From assembly GCF_021462285.1 (NCBI RefSeq), contig NZ_CP082787.1:372001-436000 (forward strand): a stretch of 64,000 bases of DNA, read 5' to 3'. Each line of letters opens with the position of its first letter. The stretch's first letter is position 1. The position numbers and the translations under genes were made by a program. A model generated the notes under the pieces. The model worked only from the letters and a program-made list of their open reading frames with translations, did not search any database and was not told the origin of the DNA. This stretch comes from Serratia entomophila (GTDB lineage: Bacteria; Pseudomonadota; Gammaproteobacteria; Enterobacterales; Enterobacteriaceae). Below are positions 35,506 through 45,080 of this stretch, one piece after another.

Positions 35506-36449
35506 TGAGTCGCCCTCGTCGCCGCGGCCGTGATATCCACGGCGTACTGTTGTTGGACAAACCGCAGGGCCTGTCGTCCAACGACGCCCTGCAGAAAGTG
35601 AAGCGCCTGTACAACGCCAACCGCGCCGGCCACACCGGCGCGCTCGACCCGCTGGCGACCGGCATGCTGCCGATCTGCCTGGGCGAAGCGACCAAGTTCT
35701 CGCAGTTTCTGCTCGATTCCGACAAGCGTTACCGGGTGATAGCCAGGCTGGGCCAACGCACCGATACTTCGGACGCCGACGGCCAGATTGTGCAGGAGCG
35801 CCCGGTGAATTTCACCCAGGCGCAGCTCGATGCGGCGCTGGACAGCTTCCGCGGCGATATCCAGCAGGTGCCGTCGATGTACTCGGCGTTGAAATATCAG
35901 GGCAAGAAACTCTATGAGTATGCGCGCCAGGGCATTGAAGTGCCGCGTGAAGCGCGCAGCATCACCGTCTACGAACTGCAGTTTATCCGCTGGGAAGGGG
36001 ATGAGCTGGAGCTGGAAATTCACTGCTCGAAAGGCACCTACATCCGCACCATCACCGACGATCTCGGCGAGCTGTTGGGCTGCGGCGCGCATGTTATCTA
36101 TCTGCGCCGCCTGCAGGTGGCGACCTATCCAATAGAGCGCATGGTGACGCTGGAGCAGCTGAACGCGTTGCTGGAGCAGGCGCAGGCGCAAGAGATTGCG
36201 CCGGGCGAACTGCTTGATCCGCTGCTGATGCCGATGGACAGCCCGGTTGAGAATTATCCGGAAGTGAACCTGCTGCCGGTGGTGGCGGGCTACGTCAAGC
36301 AGGGGCAGCCGGTGCAGGTTGCCGGCGCGCCGGCCTCCGGCATGGTGCGCATCACCGAAGGCGAAGCGCGCAAATTCATTGGCGTGGGCGACATCGCCGA
36401 CGACGGCCGCGTGGCGCCGCGCCGCCTGGTGGTCGAGCATTTCGACTGA
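35505..36449 (+). CDS. truB: tRNA pseudouridine(55) synthase TruB
   Basis: Makes pseudouridine 55 in the T-loop of tRNAs and also acts as a tRNA chaperone. 314 residues. Catalytic aspartate D48 in [15 protein letters not shown]; other family motifs are KPQGLSSN and the C-terminal PUA domain (about 250-314). Translationally coupled to rbfA (TAATG). Confidence 0.98.
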   Translation: MSRPRRRGRDIHGVLLLDKPQGLSSNDALQKVKRLYNANRAGHTGALDPLATGMLPICLGEATKFSQFLLDSDKRYRVIARLGQRTDTSDADGQIVQERPVNFTQAQLDAALDSFRGDIQQVPSMYSALKYQGKKLYEYARQGIEVPREARSITVYELQFIRWEGDELELEIHCSKGTYIRTITDDLGELLGCGAHVIYLRRLQVATYPIERMVTLEQLNALLEQAQAQEIAPGELLDPLLMPMDSPVENYPEVNLLPVVAGYVKQGQPVQVAGAPASGMVRITEGEARKFIGVGDIADDGRVAPRRLVVEHFD

Positions 36450-36474
36450 GCGCGGGCGCGCTGCTCACCTCCCC

Positions 36475-36499
36475 GGCAGCTTGAAGGATGACGGGGATC
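36475..36499. repeat. ERIC-type half element downstream of truB
   Basis: GGCAGCTTGAAGGATGACGG and the following GGGAT match the right-hand arm of the full ERIC copy at 40256-40378 closely. Only this end is visible. Confidence 0.45.
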
Positions 36500-36584
36500 A
36501 GAGTAGAATGGCGCAGCTTATGCATTGGGTTGCTGAATTAGAGATCGGCGCCTGTTTTTATTATCTATAATCTGGAGTATTACA

Positions 36585-36854
36585 ATGTCTCTAAGTGTTG
36601 AAGCTAAAGCTCAAATCGTAGCTGATTTCGGTCGTGGTACTAACGACAGCGGTTCTACCGAAGTTCAGGTTGCCCTGTTGACTGCGCAGATCAACCATCT
36701 GCAAGGCCACTTCTCCGAGCACAAAAAAGATCACCACAGCCGTCGTGGTCTGCTGCGTATGGTTTCTCAGCGTCGTAAGCTGCTGGACTACCTGAAGCGT
36801 AAAGATGTAGCGCGTTACACCAGCCTGATCGAGCGTCTGGGTCTGCGTCGCTAA
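36585..36854 (+). CDS. rpsO: 30S ribosomal protein S15
   Basis: Primary 16S rRNA-binding protein of the central domain. 89 residues, [17 protein letters not shown] to [11 protein letters not shown]. In E. coli S15 represses its own translation through a pseudoknot at the start region; the A+T-rich leader just before the ATG (GGAGTATTACA) is similar. Followed by a strong terminator. Confidence 0.99.
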   Translation: MSLSVEAKAQIVADFGRGTNDSGSTEVQVALLTAQINHLQGHFSEHKKDHHSRRGLLRMVSQRRKLLDYLKRKDVARYTSLIERLGLRR

Positions 36855-36871
36855 TCTAGCAAGTTTCAGTG

Positions 36872-36898
36872 GAAAGGGGCCTATTTTGGCCCCTTTCT
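36872..36898 (+). terminator. Intrinsic terminator of rpsO
   Basis: GAAAGGGGCC-TATTTT-GGCCCCTTTC, perfect 10-bp stem with a short T tract. In E. coli this terminator is leaky toward pnp. Confidence 0.9.
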
Positions 36899-36972
36899 TC
36901 TAGGAAGCATAAGCAAATCAGGTTAATGTATTACTGATGTTTCCAAACAGGTTCTTCCGTTACAGAGGTTCG

Positions 36973-37028
36973 CGCGGCTAATGAGAGGCTTTGTCTCAGG
37001 CTTGAGATAAGGATTGTCATTAGTCGCG
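36973..37028 (+). promoter_or_regulatory. RNase III-type stem-loop in the pnp leader
   Basis: CGCGGCTAATGA (36973-36984) pairs with TCATTAGTCGCG (37017-37028) with one wobble, and an inner hairpin TCTCA-GGCT-TGAGA (36994-37007) completes the structure. In E. coli an equivalent leader hairpin is cut by RNase III, after which polynucleotide phosphorylase degrades its own message. Confidence 0.8.
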
Positions 37029-37110
37029 AGGATGTAGTGAGAAGGCAAATCGAGTCACAGGCGTGTCGAGTCGTCAATACGATTGCGCGCCGTTAATCAA
37101 GGATATAATT

Positions 37111-39228
37111 TTGCTGACACCGATCATTCGCAAATTCCAGTATGGCCAGCACACCGTCACCATCGAGACCGGTATGATGGCGCGTCAGGCCACTGCCGCC
37201 GTTATGGTGAGCATGGATGACACCGCAGTTTTCGTTACCGTAGTGGGCCAGAAAAAAGCCAAGCCGGGCCAGAGCTTCTTCCCGCTGACCGTTAACTACC
37301 AGGAGCGTACCTACGCTGCCGGCCGTATCCCGGGCAGTTTCTTCCGTCGTGAAGGCCGTCCGAGCGAAGGCGAAACTCTGACCTCGCGTCTGATTGACCG
37401 TCCGATCCGTCCACTGTTCCCGGACAGCTTCCTGAACGAAGTTCAGGTGATCGCGACCGTGGTTTCCGTTAACCCGCAGGTTAACCCGGACATCGTTGCG
37501 ATGATCGGCGCCTCTGCAGCCCTGAGCCTGTCCGGTATTCCGTTCAACGGCCCAATCGGTGCCGCGCGCGTAGGTTACATCAACGACCAGTACGTGCTGA
37601 ACCCAACCACCGACGAGCTGAAAACCAGCAGCCTGGATCTGGTGGTTGCCGGTACCGCCGGCGCGGTGCTGATGGTTGAATCCGAAGCCGACGTGCTGAG
37701 CGAAGATCAGATGCTGGGCGCCGTGGTATTTGGCCACGAGCAGCAGCAGGTTGTTATCGAAAACATCAACTCCCTGGTGGCCGAAGCCGGCAAACCTAAG
37801 TGGGACTGGCAGGCGCCTGCGGTCAACGAAGCGCTGCACGCGCGCGTGGCCGAGCTGGCTGAAGCTCGCCTGGGCGACGCTTATCACATCACCGAGAAAC
37901 AAGAGCGTTACGCTCAGGTAGATGCGATCAAGGACAGCGTGGTCGAAACCCTGCTGGCGCAGGACGAGACTCTGGACGCGTCTGAAATTCAGGACATCCT
38001 GGGCAGCGTTGAGAAAAACGTGGTGCGTAGCCGCGTACTGCGTGGCGAGCCGCGTATCGACGGCCGTGAAAAAGACATGATCCGTGGCCTGGACGTGCGC
38101 ACCGGCGTACTGCCGCGCACCCACGGTTCCGCGCTGTTCACCCGCGGCGAAACTCAGGCGCTGGTTACCGCGACCCTGGGCACCGCGCGCGACGCGCAGA
38201 ACCTGGACGAGCTGATGGGCGAAAAGACCGACAGCTTCCTGTTCCACTACAACTTCCCTCCGTACTCCGTGGGCGAAACCGGCATGGTCGGTTCACCTAA
38301 GCGTCGTGAAATCGGTCACGGTCGCCTGGCAAAACGCGGCGTATTGGCTATGATGCCTAAACCGGAAGATTTCCCGTACACGGTGCGCGTGGTTTCCGAA
38401 ATCACCGAATCCAACGGTTCTTCTTCCATGGCTTCAGTCTGTGGCGCTTCCCTGGCGCTGATGGACGCCGGCGTGCCAATCAAGGCCGCCGTTGCGGGCA
38501 TCGCGATGGGCCTGGTGAAAGAAGCGGATAACTTTGTGGTTCTGTCCGACATTCTGGGTGACGAAGATCACCTGGGCGACATGGACTTCAAAGTGGCCGG
38601 TAGCCGCGACGGCATCACCGCGCTGCAGATGGACATTAAAATTGAAGGCATCACCCGCGAAATCATGCAGGTGGCACTGAACCAGGCCAAGGGCGCGCGT
38701 CTGCACATCCTGGGCGTGATGGAACAGGCTATCAGCACCCCGCGCGGCGATATCTCTCAGTTCGCACCGCGTATTCACACTATCCGCATCAACCCGGATA
38801 AGATCAAAGACGTGATCGGTAAAGGCGGCTCGGTGATCCGTGCGCTGACCGAAGAGACCGGTACTACCATCGAAATCGAAGATGATGGTACAGTTAAAAT
38901 CGCTGCGACCGACGGTGAGAAAGCGAAATTCGCTATCCGTCGTATCGAAGAGATCACTGCAGAGATCGAAGTTGGCCGCATTTACCAGGGTAAAGTGACC
39001 CGTATCGTTGATTTCGGCGCGTTCGTCGCTATCGGCGGTGGTAAAGAAGGTCTGGTGCACATTTCTCAAATCGCCGACAAGCGCGTTGAGAAAGTGACCG
39101 ACTATCTGCAGATGGGTCAGGAAGTGCCGGTTAAGGTACTGGAAGTTGACCGTCAGGGCCGCGTGCGTCTGAGCATCAAAGAAGCGACAGCGCCAGAAGC
39201 GGGTTCGCCTGCGCCTGAAGCAGAATAA
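37111..39228 (+). CDS. pnp: Polyribonucleotide nucleotidyltransferase (PNPase)
   Basis: 3'-5' phosphorolytic exoribonuclease and degradosome subunit. 705 residues from TTG 37111 ([13 protein letters not shown]), with AAGG 8 nt upstream; the GTG at 37063 also opens the frame but family members begin at this TTG. Two RNase PH-like cores (1-about 220; about 310-545), KH domain with [17 protein letters not shown] (about 568-584), and S1 domain with [15 protein letters not shown]. Short acidic tail [10 protein letters not shown], slightly shorter than E. coli. Confidence 0.98.
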   Translation: MLTPIIRKFQYGQHTVTIETGMMARQATAAVMVSMDDTAVFVTVVGQKKAKPGQSFFPLTVNYQERTYAAGRIPGSFFRREGRPSEGETLTSRLIDRPIRPLFPDSFLNEVQVIATVVSVNPQVNPDIVAMIGASAALSLSGIPFNGPIGAARVGYINDQYVLNPTTDELKTSSLDLVVAGTAGAVLMVESEADVLSEDQMLGAVVFGHEQQQVVIENINSLVAEAGKPKWDWQAPAVNEALHARVAELAEARLGDAYHITEKQERYAQVDAIKDSVVETLLAQDETLDASEIQDILGSVEKNVVRSRVLRGEPRIDGREKDMIRGLDVRTGVLPRTHGSALFTRGETQALVTATLGTARDAQNLDELMGEKTDSFLFHYNFPPYSVGETGMVGSPKRREIGHGRLAKRGVLAMMPKPEDFPYTVRVVSEITESNGSSSMASVCGASLALMDAGVPIKAAVAGIAMGLVKEADNFVVLSDILGDEDHLGDMDFKVAGSRDGITALQMDIKIEGITREIMQVALNQAKGARLHILGVMEQAISTPRGDISQFAPRIHTIRINPDKIKDVIGKGGSVIRALTEETGTTIEIEDDGTVKIAATDGEKAKFAIRRIEEITAEIEVGRIYQGKVTRIVDFGAFVAIGGGKEGLVHISQIADKRVEKVTDYLQMGQEVPVKVLEVDRQGRVRLSIKEATAPEAGSPAPEAE

Positions 39229-39356
39229 CTGTATAGATAGTTTTACAGCTCCCCGCCATGGGGTTGGGAGCTGTTCGTATCGCGCGGGTAGGATGCCTGC
39301 GTATTAGCAAACGGAGGACAGGACGTTCATCCAATGTTTGTCTTCGGGAGTGGGAA

Positions 39357-40241
39357 ATGAAGCCTTTCTTGCGCTGGTGTTACGTTGCGACAGCACTCAT
39401 GCTGGCAGGATGCAGCAACCATGATTGGCGTAAAGACGAAGTTTTGGCGATCCCGTTGCAGCCTACGTTGCAGCAGGAAGTGATCCTGGCGCGCATGGAA
39501 CAAATACTTGCCAGCCGGGCACTGACGGACGATGAGCGTGCGCAGCTTTTATATGAGCGCGGTGTGCTGTATGATAGCCTCGGGCTACGTGCACTGGCGC
39601 GCAATGATTTCTCGCAAGCGCTGGCGATACGTCCTGATATGCCGGAAGTTTTCAACTACCTGGGCATTTACTTAACGCAGGCAGGCAATTTTGATGCTGC
39701 CTATGAAGCGTTTGATTCTGTACTAGAGCTTGATCCAACTTACAATTACGCGCGTTTAAACCGGGGCATCGCATTGTATTATGGCGGCCGCTTCCCGTTG
39801 GCGCAGGATGATCTGCAGGCGTTTTATCAAGACGACCCAAACGATCCCTTCCGTTCGTTGTGGCTGTATCTTGTGGAGCGAGAAATCGATCCCAAGAAGG
39901 CTGACGTAGCGCTCAAGCAGCGTTATGACAAAGCGAACAGAGGGCAATGGGGATGGAATATTGTCGAATTCTACCTGGGCAACATTAGCGAAAAAACGCT
40001 GATGGAACGCCTCAAGGCAGATGCAACGGATAACACTTCGCTCGCTGAGCATCTCAGTGAAACTGACTTCTATTTAGGTAAACACTACCTGAGTCTGGGG
40101 GACAAGGACACCGCTTCGGCGCTGTTCAAACTGACGGTTGCTAACAACGTTCATAACTTCGTTGAGCACCGCTATGCATTGTTGGAATTGGCGCTTTTGG
40201 GCCAAGAACAAGACGACCTATCGGAATCGGACCAGCAATAG
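39357..40241 (+). CDS. nlpI: Outer-membrane lipoprotein NlpI
   Basis: TPR lipoprotein that binds the protease Prc and scaffolds peptidoglycan hydrolases. 294 residues; lipobox LAGC with lipidated Cys19, then tetratricopeptide repeats (about 62-165, for example [20 protein letters not shown] and [16 protein letters not shown] units). The start is the ATG of [10 protein letters not shown]; upstream in-frame sequence is not conserved. Lies between pnp and deaD, as in E. coli. Confidence 0.97.
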   Translation: MKPFLRWCYVATALMLAGCSNHDWRKDEVLAIPLQPTLQQEVILARMEQILASRALTDDERAQLLYERGVLYDSLGLRALARNDFSQALAIRPDMPEVFNYLGIYLTQAGNFDAAYEAFDSVLELDPTYNYARLNRGIALYYGGRFPLAQDDLQAFYQDDPNDPFRSLWLYLVEREIDPKKADVALKQRYDKANRGQWGWNIVEFYLGNISEKTLMERLKADATDNTSLAEHLSETDFYLGKHYLSLGDKDTASALFKLTVANNVHNFVEHRYALLELALLGQEQDDLSESDQQ

Positions 40242-40255
40242 CTGACGAACACCTC

Positions 40256-40378
40256 TACCCAATAGATTTCAAGTTGCGGCAAGGCGGCAATCGAACGAAT
40301 CCCTGGGAGCTTAGTTCACTAAGTGACGAGGGTGAGGGAGAGCAGCCAACGCAGCGGCAGCTTGAAAGATGAAGGGTA
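40256..40378. repeat. Complete ERIC element
   Basis: 123 bp. Terminal arms TACCCAATAGATTTCAAG and (reverse) TACCCTTCATCTTTCAAG are inverted repeats; the core CGAATCCCTGGGAGCTTAG...AAGTGACGAGGGTGAGG matches the classic ERIC core used for the ERIC1R/ERIC2 primers. It lies 14 nt past the nlpI stop and would be transcribed. Confidence 0.9.
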
Positions 40379-40417
40379 ATCAGCCTGATCGACATTGGTT
40401 TTATAGCCAAAGTTATC

Positions 40418-40441
40418 GCCTTCACGGGCGAGGGCTTTTTT
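40418..40441 (+). terminator. Terminator-like hairpin upstream of yrbN-deaD
   Basis: GCCTTC-ACGGGC-GAGGGC with one wobble pair, followed by six T. Confidence 0.55.
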
Positions 40442-40482
40442 GTTCGTTTTATAATCTAATTTGAGCCGGTTCACACTTTTCA

Positions 40483-40563
40483 ATGAAAATGACTGAAAAT
40501 TTTCTCGACGAGTTATGTAGACTGGCTGCCATTATTAATGAGGCACGTGTACATGACTACTGA
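40483..40563 (+). CDS. yrbN: Small protein YrbN
   Basis: 26 codons reading [20 protein letters not shown] and then ARVHDY. E. coli has a 26-residue yrbN in exactly this place between nlpI and deaD. Its stop TGA lies inside the deaD reading frame (11-nt overlap), suggesting a leader or coupling role for deaD translation. Function unknown. Confidence 0.8.
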   Translation: MKMTENFLDELCRLAAIINEARVHDY

Positions 40564-42487
40564 GTTTGAAACCTCTTTTGCTGACCTGGGGCTGTCTGCT
40601 CCGATCATTTCCGCCCTGACCGATCTGGGCTATGAAAAACCATCACCGATCCAGGCTGAGTGTATTCCTCACCTGTTGAACGGCCGCGACGTGCTGGGCA
40701 TGGCGCAGACCGGTAGTGGTAAAACCGCAGCGTTCTCGCTGCCGCTGCTGCATAACCTGCAGGCAGACCTGAAAGCACCTCAGATCCTGGTGCTGGCGCC
40801 AACCCGCGAACTGGCGGTTCAGGTTGCCGAAGCAATGACCGATTTCTCCAAACACATGCATGGCGTAAACGTTGTGGCCCTGTACGGCGGCCAGCGTTAT
40901 GACGTGCAGCTGCGCGCCCTGCGTCAGGGCCCACAAATCGTGGTAGGTACCCCAGGCCGTCTGCTGGACCACCTGAAACGCGGCACCCTGAACCTCTCTA
41001 ACCTGAGCGGCCTGGTGCTGGATGAAGCCGACGAAATGCTGCGTATGGGCTTTATCGAAGACGTAGAAACCATCATGGCTGAGATCCCGGCTGAACATCA
41101 GACCGCGCTGTTCTCCGCCACCATGCCGGAAGCTATTCGCCGCATTACCCGCCGCTTTATGAAAGAGCCGCAGGAAGTGCGCATTCAATCCAGCATCACT
41201 ACCCGCCCAGACATCAGCCAGAGCTACTGGACTGCGCAAGGCATGCGTAAGAACGAAGCGCTGGTGCGTTTCCTGGAAGCGGAAGATTTTGACGCGGCGA
41301 TCATCTTCGTGCGCACCAAAAACGCGACCCTGGAAGTGGCCGAAGCGCTGGAGCGCAGCGGTTACAGCAGCGCCGCGCTGAACGGCGACATGAACCAGGC
41401 GCTGCGTGAGCAAACCCTGGAGCGTCTGAAAGACGGTCGTCTGGACATCCTGATCGCCACCGACGTTGCGGCCCGTGGTCTGGACGTTGAGCGCATCAGC
41501 CTGGTTGTGAACTACGACATCCCGATGGATTCCGAGTCTTACGTTCACCGCATCGGCCGTACCGGTCGTGCCGGTCGTGCCGGCCGCGCGCTGCTGTTCG
41601 TGGAAAACCGCGAACGCCGCCTGCTGCGCAACATCGAACGCACCATGAAGCTGACCATTCCAGAAGTTGAGCTGCCAAACGCAGAACTGCTGGGTCAACG
41701 TCGTCTGGCCAAGTTCGCCGCTAAAGTCCAGCAGCAGCTGGAAAGCAGCGATCTGGACATGTACCGTGCGCTGCTGGCTAAACTGCAGCCGGAAGAAGAG
41801 CTGGAAATGGAAACCCTGGCCGCAGCGCTGCTGAAAATGGCCCAGGGCGAACGCCCTCTGATCCTGCCGCCGGACCCGGTGTTCAAACCGCGTCAGCGCC
41901 GTGAGTTCAACGATCGCGACGATCGTGGCAACGACCGTCGTCGCGATGCGCGTCCAGACAGCCGTGACGGTGACCGTCCGCGTCGTGAACGTCGTGACGT
42001 TGGCGAAATGCAGCTGTACCGCATCGAAGTGGGCCGTGATGACGGCGTGGAAGTGCGTCATATCGTTGGCGCTATCGCTAACGAAGGCGACATCAGCAGC
42101 CGTTACATCGGTAACATCAAGCTGTTCGCTTCTCACTCCACCATCGAGCTGCCAAAAGGCATGCCGGGCGAGATCCTGAATCACTTCACTCGTACCCGCA
42201 TCCTGAACAAGCCGATGAACATGCAACTGCTGGGCGATGCACAGCCGCATGAACGTCGTGAGCGTCGTGAAGGCGGCGCCGGTGAGCGTCGTGGCAACGG
42301 TCGTCCTTTCAACGGCGAACGCCGTGAAGGCGCAGGTGCTCCGCGTCGTTCTTTCGGTGAGCGTCGCGAAGGCGGCAACGCCGGCGGCGAGCGCCGTGGC
42401 GGTAACTTCAACCGTGACGGCAAGCCGGCTCCGCGTCGTGATGACTCAGCGCCAGCGGCTCCACGTCGCCGTTTCGGTGATGCATAA
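40553..42487 (+). CDS. deaD: ATP-dependent RNA helicase DeaD (CsdA)
   Basis: Cold-shock DEAD-box helicase in 50S biogenesis and RNA decay. 644 residues from ATG 40553 ([13 protein letters not shown]). Walker A AQTGSGKT (51-58), DEAD (157-160), SAT motif, [11 protein letters not shown] motif VI, dimerisation region, RNA-binding domain (about 485-560, [31 protein letters not shown]), and a low-complexity RGG-like tail rich in GERR repeats. The 5' end overlaps yrbN. An upstream in-frame ATG at 40538 is less likely. Confidence 0.97.
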   Translation: MTTEFETSFADLGLSAPIISALTDLGYEKPSPIQAECIPHLLNGRDVLGMAQTGSGKTAAFSLPLLHNLQADLKAPQILVLAPTRELAVQVAEAMTDFSKHMHGVNVVALYGGQRYDVQLRALRQGPQIVVGTPGRLLDHLKRGTLNLSNLSGLVLDEADEMLRMGFIEDVETIMAEIPAEHQTALFSATMPEAIRRITRRFMKEPQEVRIQSSITTRPDISQSYWTAQGMRKNEALVRFLEAEDFDAAIIFVRTKNATLEVAEALERSGYSSAALNGDMNQALREQTLERLKDGRLDILIATDVAARGLDVERISLVVNYDIPMDSESYVHRIGRTGRAGRAGRALLFVENRERRLLRNIERTMKLTIPEVELPNAELLGQRRLAKFAAKVQQQLESSDLDMYRALLAKLQPEEELEMETLAAALLKMAQGERPLILPPDPVFKPRQRREFNDRDDRGNDRRRDARPDSRDGDRPRRERRDVGEMQLYRIEVGRDDGVEVRHIVGAIANEGDISSRYIGNIKLFASHSTIELPKGMPGEILNHFTRTRILNKPMNMQLLGDAQPHERRERREGGAGERRGNGRPFNGERREGAGAPRRSFGERREGGNAGGERRGGNFNRDGKPAPRRDDSAPAAPRRRFGDA

Positions 42488-42521
42488 TCGCTGATTTGAC
42501 CCTCCGCGGTCAGTCGCACTG

Positions 42522-42548
42522 AAAACCAGCCTTCGGGCTGGTTTTTTT
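42522..42548 (+). terminator. Intrinsic terminator of deaD
   Basis: AACCAGCC-TTCG-GGCTGGTT with seven T. Confidence 0.95.
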
Positions 42549-42633
42549 ATACCTGAAATTTGCCGTCAAGCGCCGGTAAATGGCGTATTATTCATAAGGT
42601 TTTTTCTTATGGATGATATGCACGGGAGATGCC

Positions 42634-43848
42634 ATGAGTTGGCAGCAATTTAAATCTCAATACCTGGTGCGCTTTTGGGCGCCGTTACCGGCGGTGATTG
42701 CCGCCGGGATCCTCTCTACCTACTACTTCGGCATGACCGGCACCTTCTGGGCGGTGACCGGTGAATTCACCCGCTGGGGCGGCCACGTATTGCAGTGGTT
42801 CGGCCTGCATCCGGAACAGTGGGGCTATTTCAAGGTTATCGGTCTTGAAGGCACGCCGCTTGAACGCATCGACGGCCGGATGATCATCGGCATGTTCGCC
42901 GGCTGCATCGCCGCCGCGCTGTGGGCCAACAACATCAAGCTGCGCCAGCCGCAGCATCGCATCCGCATCGTGCAGGCGCTGCTGGGCGGCATTATCGCCG
43001 GTTTCGGCGCCCGGCTGGCGATGGGCTGCAACCTGGCGGCCTTCTTCACCGGCATCCCGCAGTTCTCGCTGCACGCCTGGTTCTTCGCGCTGGCGACCGC
43101 CGCCGGTTCTTACTTTGGCGCCAAATTCACCCTGCTGCCGGTGTTCCGCATTCCGGTCAAGCTGCAGAAGGTGAAGGCCGCCGCGCCGCTGACGCAAAAG
43201 CCTGAGCAGGCGCGCCGCCGCTTTCGCCTCGGCATGGCCATCTTCGGCCTGGCGCTGGCCTGGTCGCTGTGGACGCTGTTCGAGGCGCCCAGGCTGGGCA
43301 TCGCCATGCTGTTCGGCATCGGCTTTGGCCTGCTGATAGAGCGTGCGCAGATCTGCTTCACCTCGGCGTTCCGCGATCTGTGGATCACCGGCCGCACCCA
43401 CATGGCGAAGGCCATCATCATCGGCATGGCGGTCAGCGCCATCGGCATCTTCAGTTACGTGCAGCTTGGCGTCGCGCCGAAAATCATGTGGGCCGGCCCG
43501 AACGCGGTGCTGGGCGGCCTGCTGTTCGGTTTCGGCATCGTGCTGGCTGGCGGCTGTGAAACCGGTTGGATGTACCGGGCGGTAGAAGGGCAGGTGCATT
43601 ACTGGTGGGTGGGGCTGGGCAACATCATCGGCGCCACGCTGCTGGCCTACTATTGGGATGATTTTGCCCCGGCGCTGGCCACCGACTACGATAAAATCAA
43701 CCTGCTGGATACCTTCGGCCCGATCGGCGGCCTGCTGGTGACCTATCTGCTGCTGGCGTTGGCCTTTGCCGCCATGCTGTGGTGGGAGAAACGCTTTTTC
43801 CGCGCCAAACCTGAGGCGCAGGTGGTGAATTTAAGGAGTGTGCCATGA
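42634..43848 (+). CDS. yedE: YeeE/YedE-family sulfur/selenium-compound transporter YedE
   Basis: Polytopic inner-membrane protein of 404 residues from MSWQQFKSQY (the frame opens 7 codons earlier). YeeE/YedE family repeats with conserved cysteines in GARLAMGCNLAAFFTGIPQ, RAQICFTSAFRD and LAGGCETGWMYRA; thiosulfate-transporting homologues use such cysteines. Nearly collinear with E. coli YedE, a proposed selenium-related transporter. Overlaps yedF by 4 nt (ATGA), so the pair probably imports and passes on a sulfur or selenium species. Confidence 0.93.
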   Translation: MSWQQFKSQYLVRFWAPLPAVIAAGILSTYYFGMTGTFWAVTGEFTRWGGHVLQWFGLHPEQWGYFKVIGLEGTPLERIDGRMIIGMFAGCIAAALWANNIKLRQPQHRIRIVQALLGGIIAGFGARLAMGCNLAAFFTGIPQFSLHAWFFALATAAGSYFGAKFTLLPVFRIPVKLQKVKAAAPLTQKPEQARRRFRLGMAIFGLALAWSLWTLFEAPRLGIAMLFGIGFGLLIERAQICFTSAFRDLWITGRTHMAKAIIIGMAVSAIGIFSYVQLGVAPKIMWAGPNAVLGGLLFGFGIVLAGGCETGWMYRAVEGQVHYWWVGLGNIIGATLLAYYWDDFAPALATDYDKINLLDTFGPIGGLLVTYLLLALAFAAMLWWEKRFFRAKPEAQVVNLRSVP

Positions 43849-44084
43849 AAGCAACGGCGATAGTGCCGGATTACCGGTTGGATATGCTGGGGGAACCTTG
43901 CCCGTACCCGGCGGTGGCGACGCTGGAAGCGATGCCGCAGCTGAAGCCGGGCGAGATCCTGGAAGTGATCAGCGATTGCCCGCAGTCGATCAACAACATC
44001 CCGCTCGACGCACGCAATCATGGCTACAAGGTGCTGGATATCCAGCAGGACGGCCCGACCATCCGTTACCTGATCCAGCGTTAA
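43845..44084 (+). CDS. yedF: TusA/SirA-family sulfurtransferase YedF
   Basis: 79 residues, TusA fold. Conserved CPxP motif GEPCPYPAVATLEAM with C19 as the likely persulfide or selenide carrier. Ends NHGYKVLDIQQDGPTIRYLIQ. Translationally coupled to yedE. Confidence 0.95.
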   Translation: MKATAIVPDYRLDMLGEPCPYPAVATLEAMPQLKPGEILEVISDCPQSINNIPLDARNHGYKVLDIQQDGPTIRYLIQR

Positions 44085-44092
44085 TCATCGGG

Positions 44093-44959
44093 CTATTCCG
44101 CGCCGCCGGTCAACTGATGCAGGCGGCGCTCGCTGGCTTCGTCCGCCGGCACATATACCTGCATCCTGTCGCCATTGCGCGGCGCCGACCACCAGTTATT
44201 TTGCCGCAGGTTCATTATCCCGACCGACGGATGGCGAAAGCGCTTGATGTTGTTGTCGATGCTGCGCACCTCGTGCCGCTCCCAGAGGGTGCAGAAATCC
44301 TCGGAGGCCGCCTGGTAACGCGCCAACTGTTGTTCCCAGAGCGGATCGCCCAAATGTTCCGCCATCTGCGCGCGGAACAGCGCCACCATTTTCGGCATCA
44401 CTTCGTCCCAGTCCAACTGGCTGGCGCGCCACTGCTCATGGGTGAAGGCCAGGTAAATACAGTTGCGGTCCTGCGGCGGCAACTCGGCCAGATCGACGCC
44501 CATCAGCAGGGAATAGGCGCGGTTGAACCCCAGAATATCGAAACGGGCGTTGGATATGATCGCCGGCAGCGGATCGAGCTGGTCGAGGATTTTTTGGCCG
44601 TATACCGACAGATGCTCACAGACTTCGCTTTGCGCTGCCGCAGGCAGGCTTTGGCCCGCCAGCCGGAACAGATGGTGGGTTTCCGCTTCGTTGCACTGCA
44701 GCGCGTTGGCGATGGCGGTGAGGGTTTTCGGCGAAGCCTGTATCGGCCGCCCCTGTTCCAGCCAGGTGTACCAGGTGATGCTGACGTCGGCCAGCTGCGC
44801 CACTTCCTCGCGCCGCAGGCCCGGGGTGCGGCGCTGGCGCATGCGCGGCAGGCCGAGGCGGTTAGGATCCAGGTTCTCACGGCGCGCGCGTAGAAAATCG
44901 CCCAGCAGCTTGCGATTGTCGGCATGGACGGTGGCGGATAAGGGGATAGTTACGGGCAT
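44093..44959 (-). CDS. XRE-family regulator with MmyB-like ligand domain
   Basis: 288 residues. N-terminal helix-turn-helix (about 18-85) of the HTH_31 type: RMRQRRTPGLRREEVAQLAD, then VSITWYTWLEQGR. C-terminal PAS-like MmyB ligand-binding domain (about 110-280) with LPAIISNARFDILGFNRAYS and FRHPSVGIMNLRQN. Such proteins in actinobacteria and proteobacteria often control adjacent transporters or oxidoreductases; the ligand (fatty acid in one studied case) is not readable here. Divergent from an MFS pump gene, likely its target. Confidence 0.85.
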   Translation of the reverse strand: MPVTIPLSATVHADNRKLLGDFLRARRENLDPNRLGLPRMRQRRTPGLRREEVAQLADVSITWYTWLEQGRPIQASPKTLTAIANALQCNEAETHHLFRLAGQSLPAAAQSEVCEHLSVYGQKILDQLDPLPAIISNARFDILGFNRAYSLLMGVDLAELPPQDRNCIYLAFTHEQWRASQLDWDEVMPKMVALFRAQMAEHLGDPLWEQQLARYQAASEDFCTLWERHEVRSIDNNIKRFRHPSVGIMNLRQNNWWSAPRNGDRMQVYVPADEASERRLHQLTGGAE

Positions 44960-45080
44960 AAATAGTTCACTCCTGCAACGAGACCGGTAGTATTTATACC
45001 ATGATAATCAAGAACTGGTACCCGTGTAATTTAAGGGTGATGCTAGTCACACTCCTGGATTAACACAATGGTTGAACACG

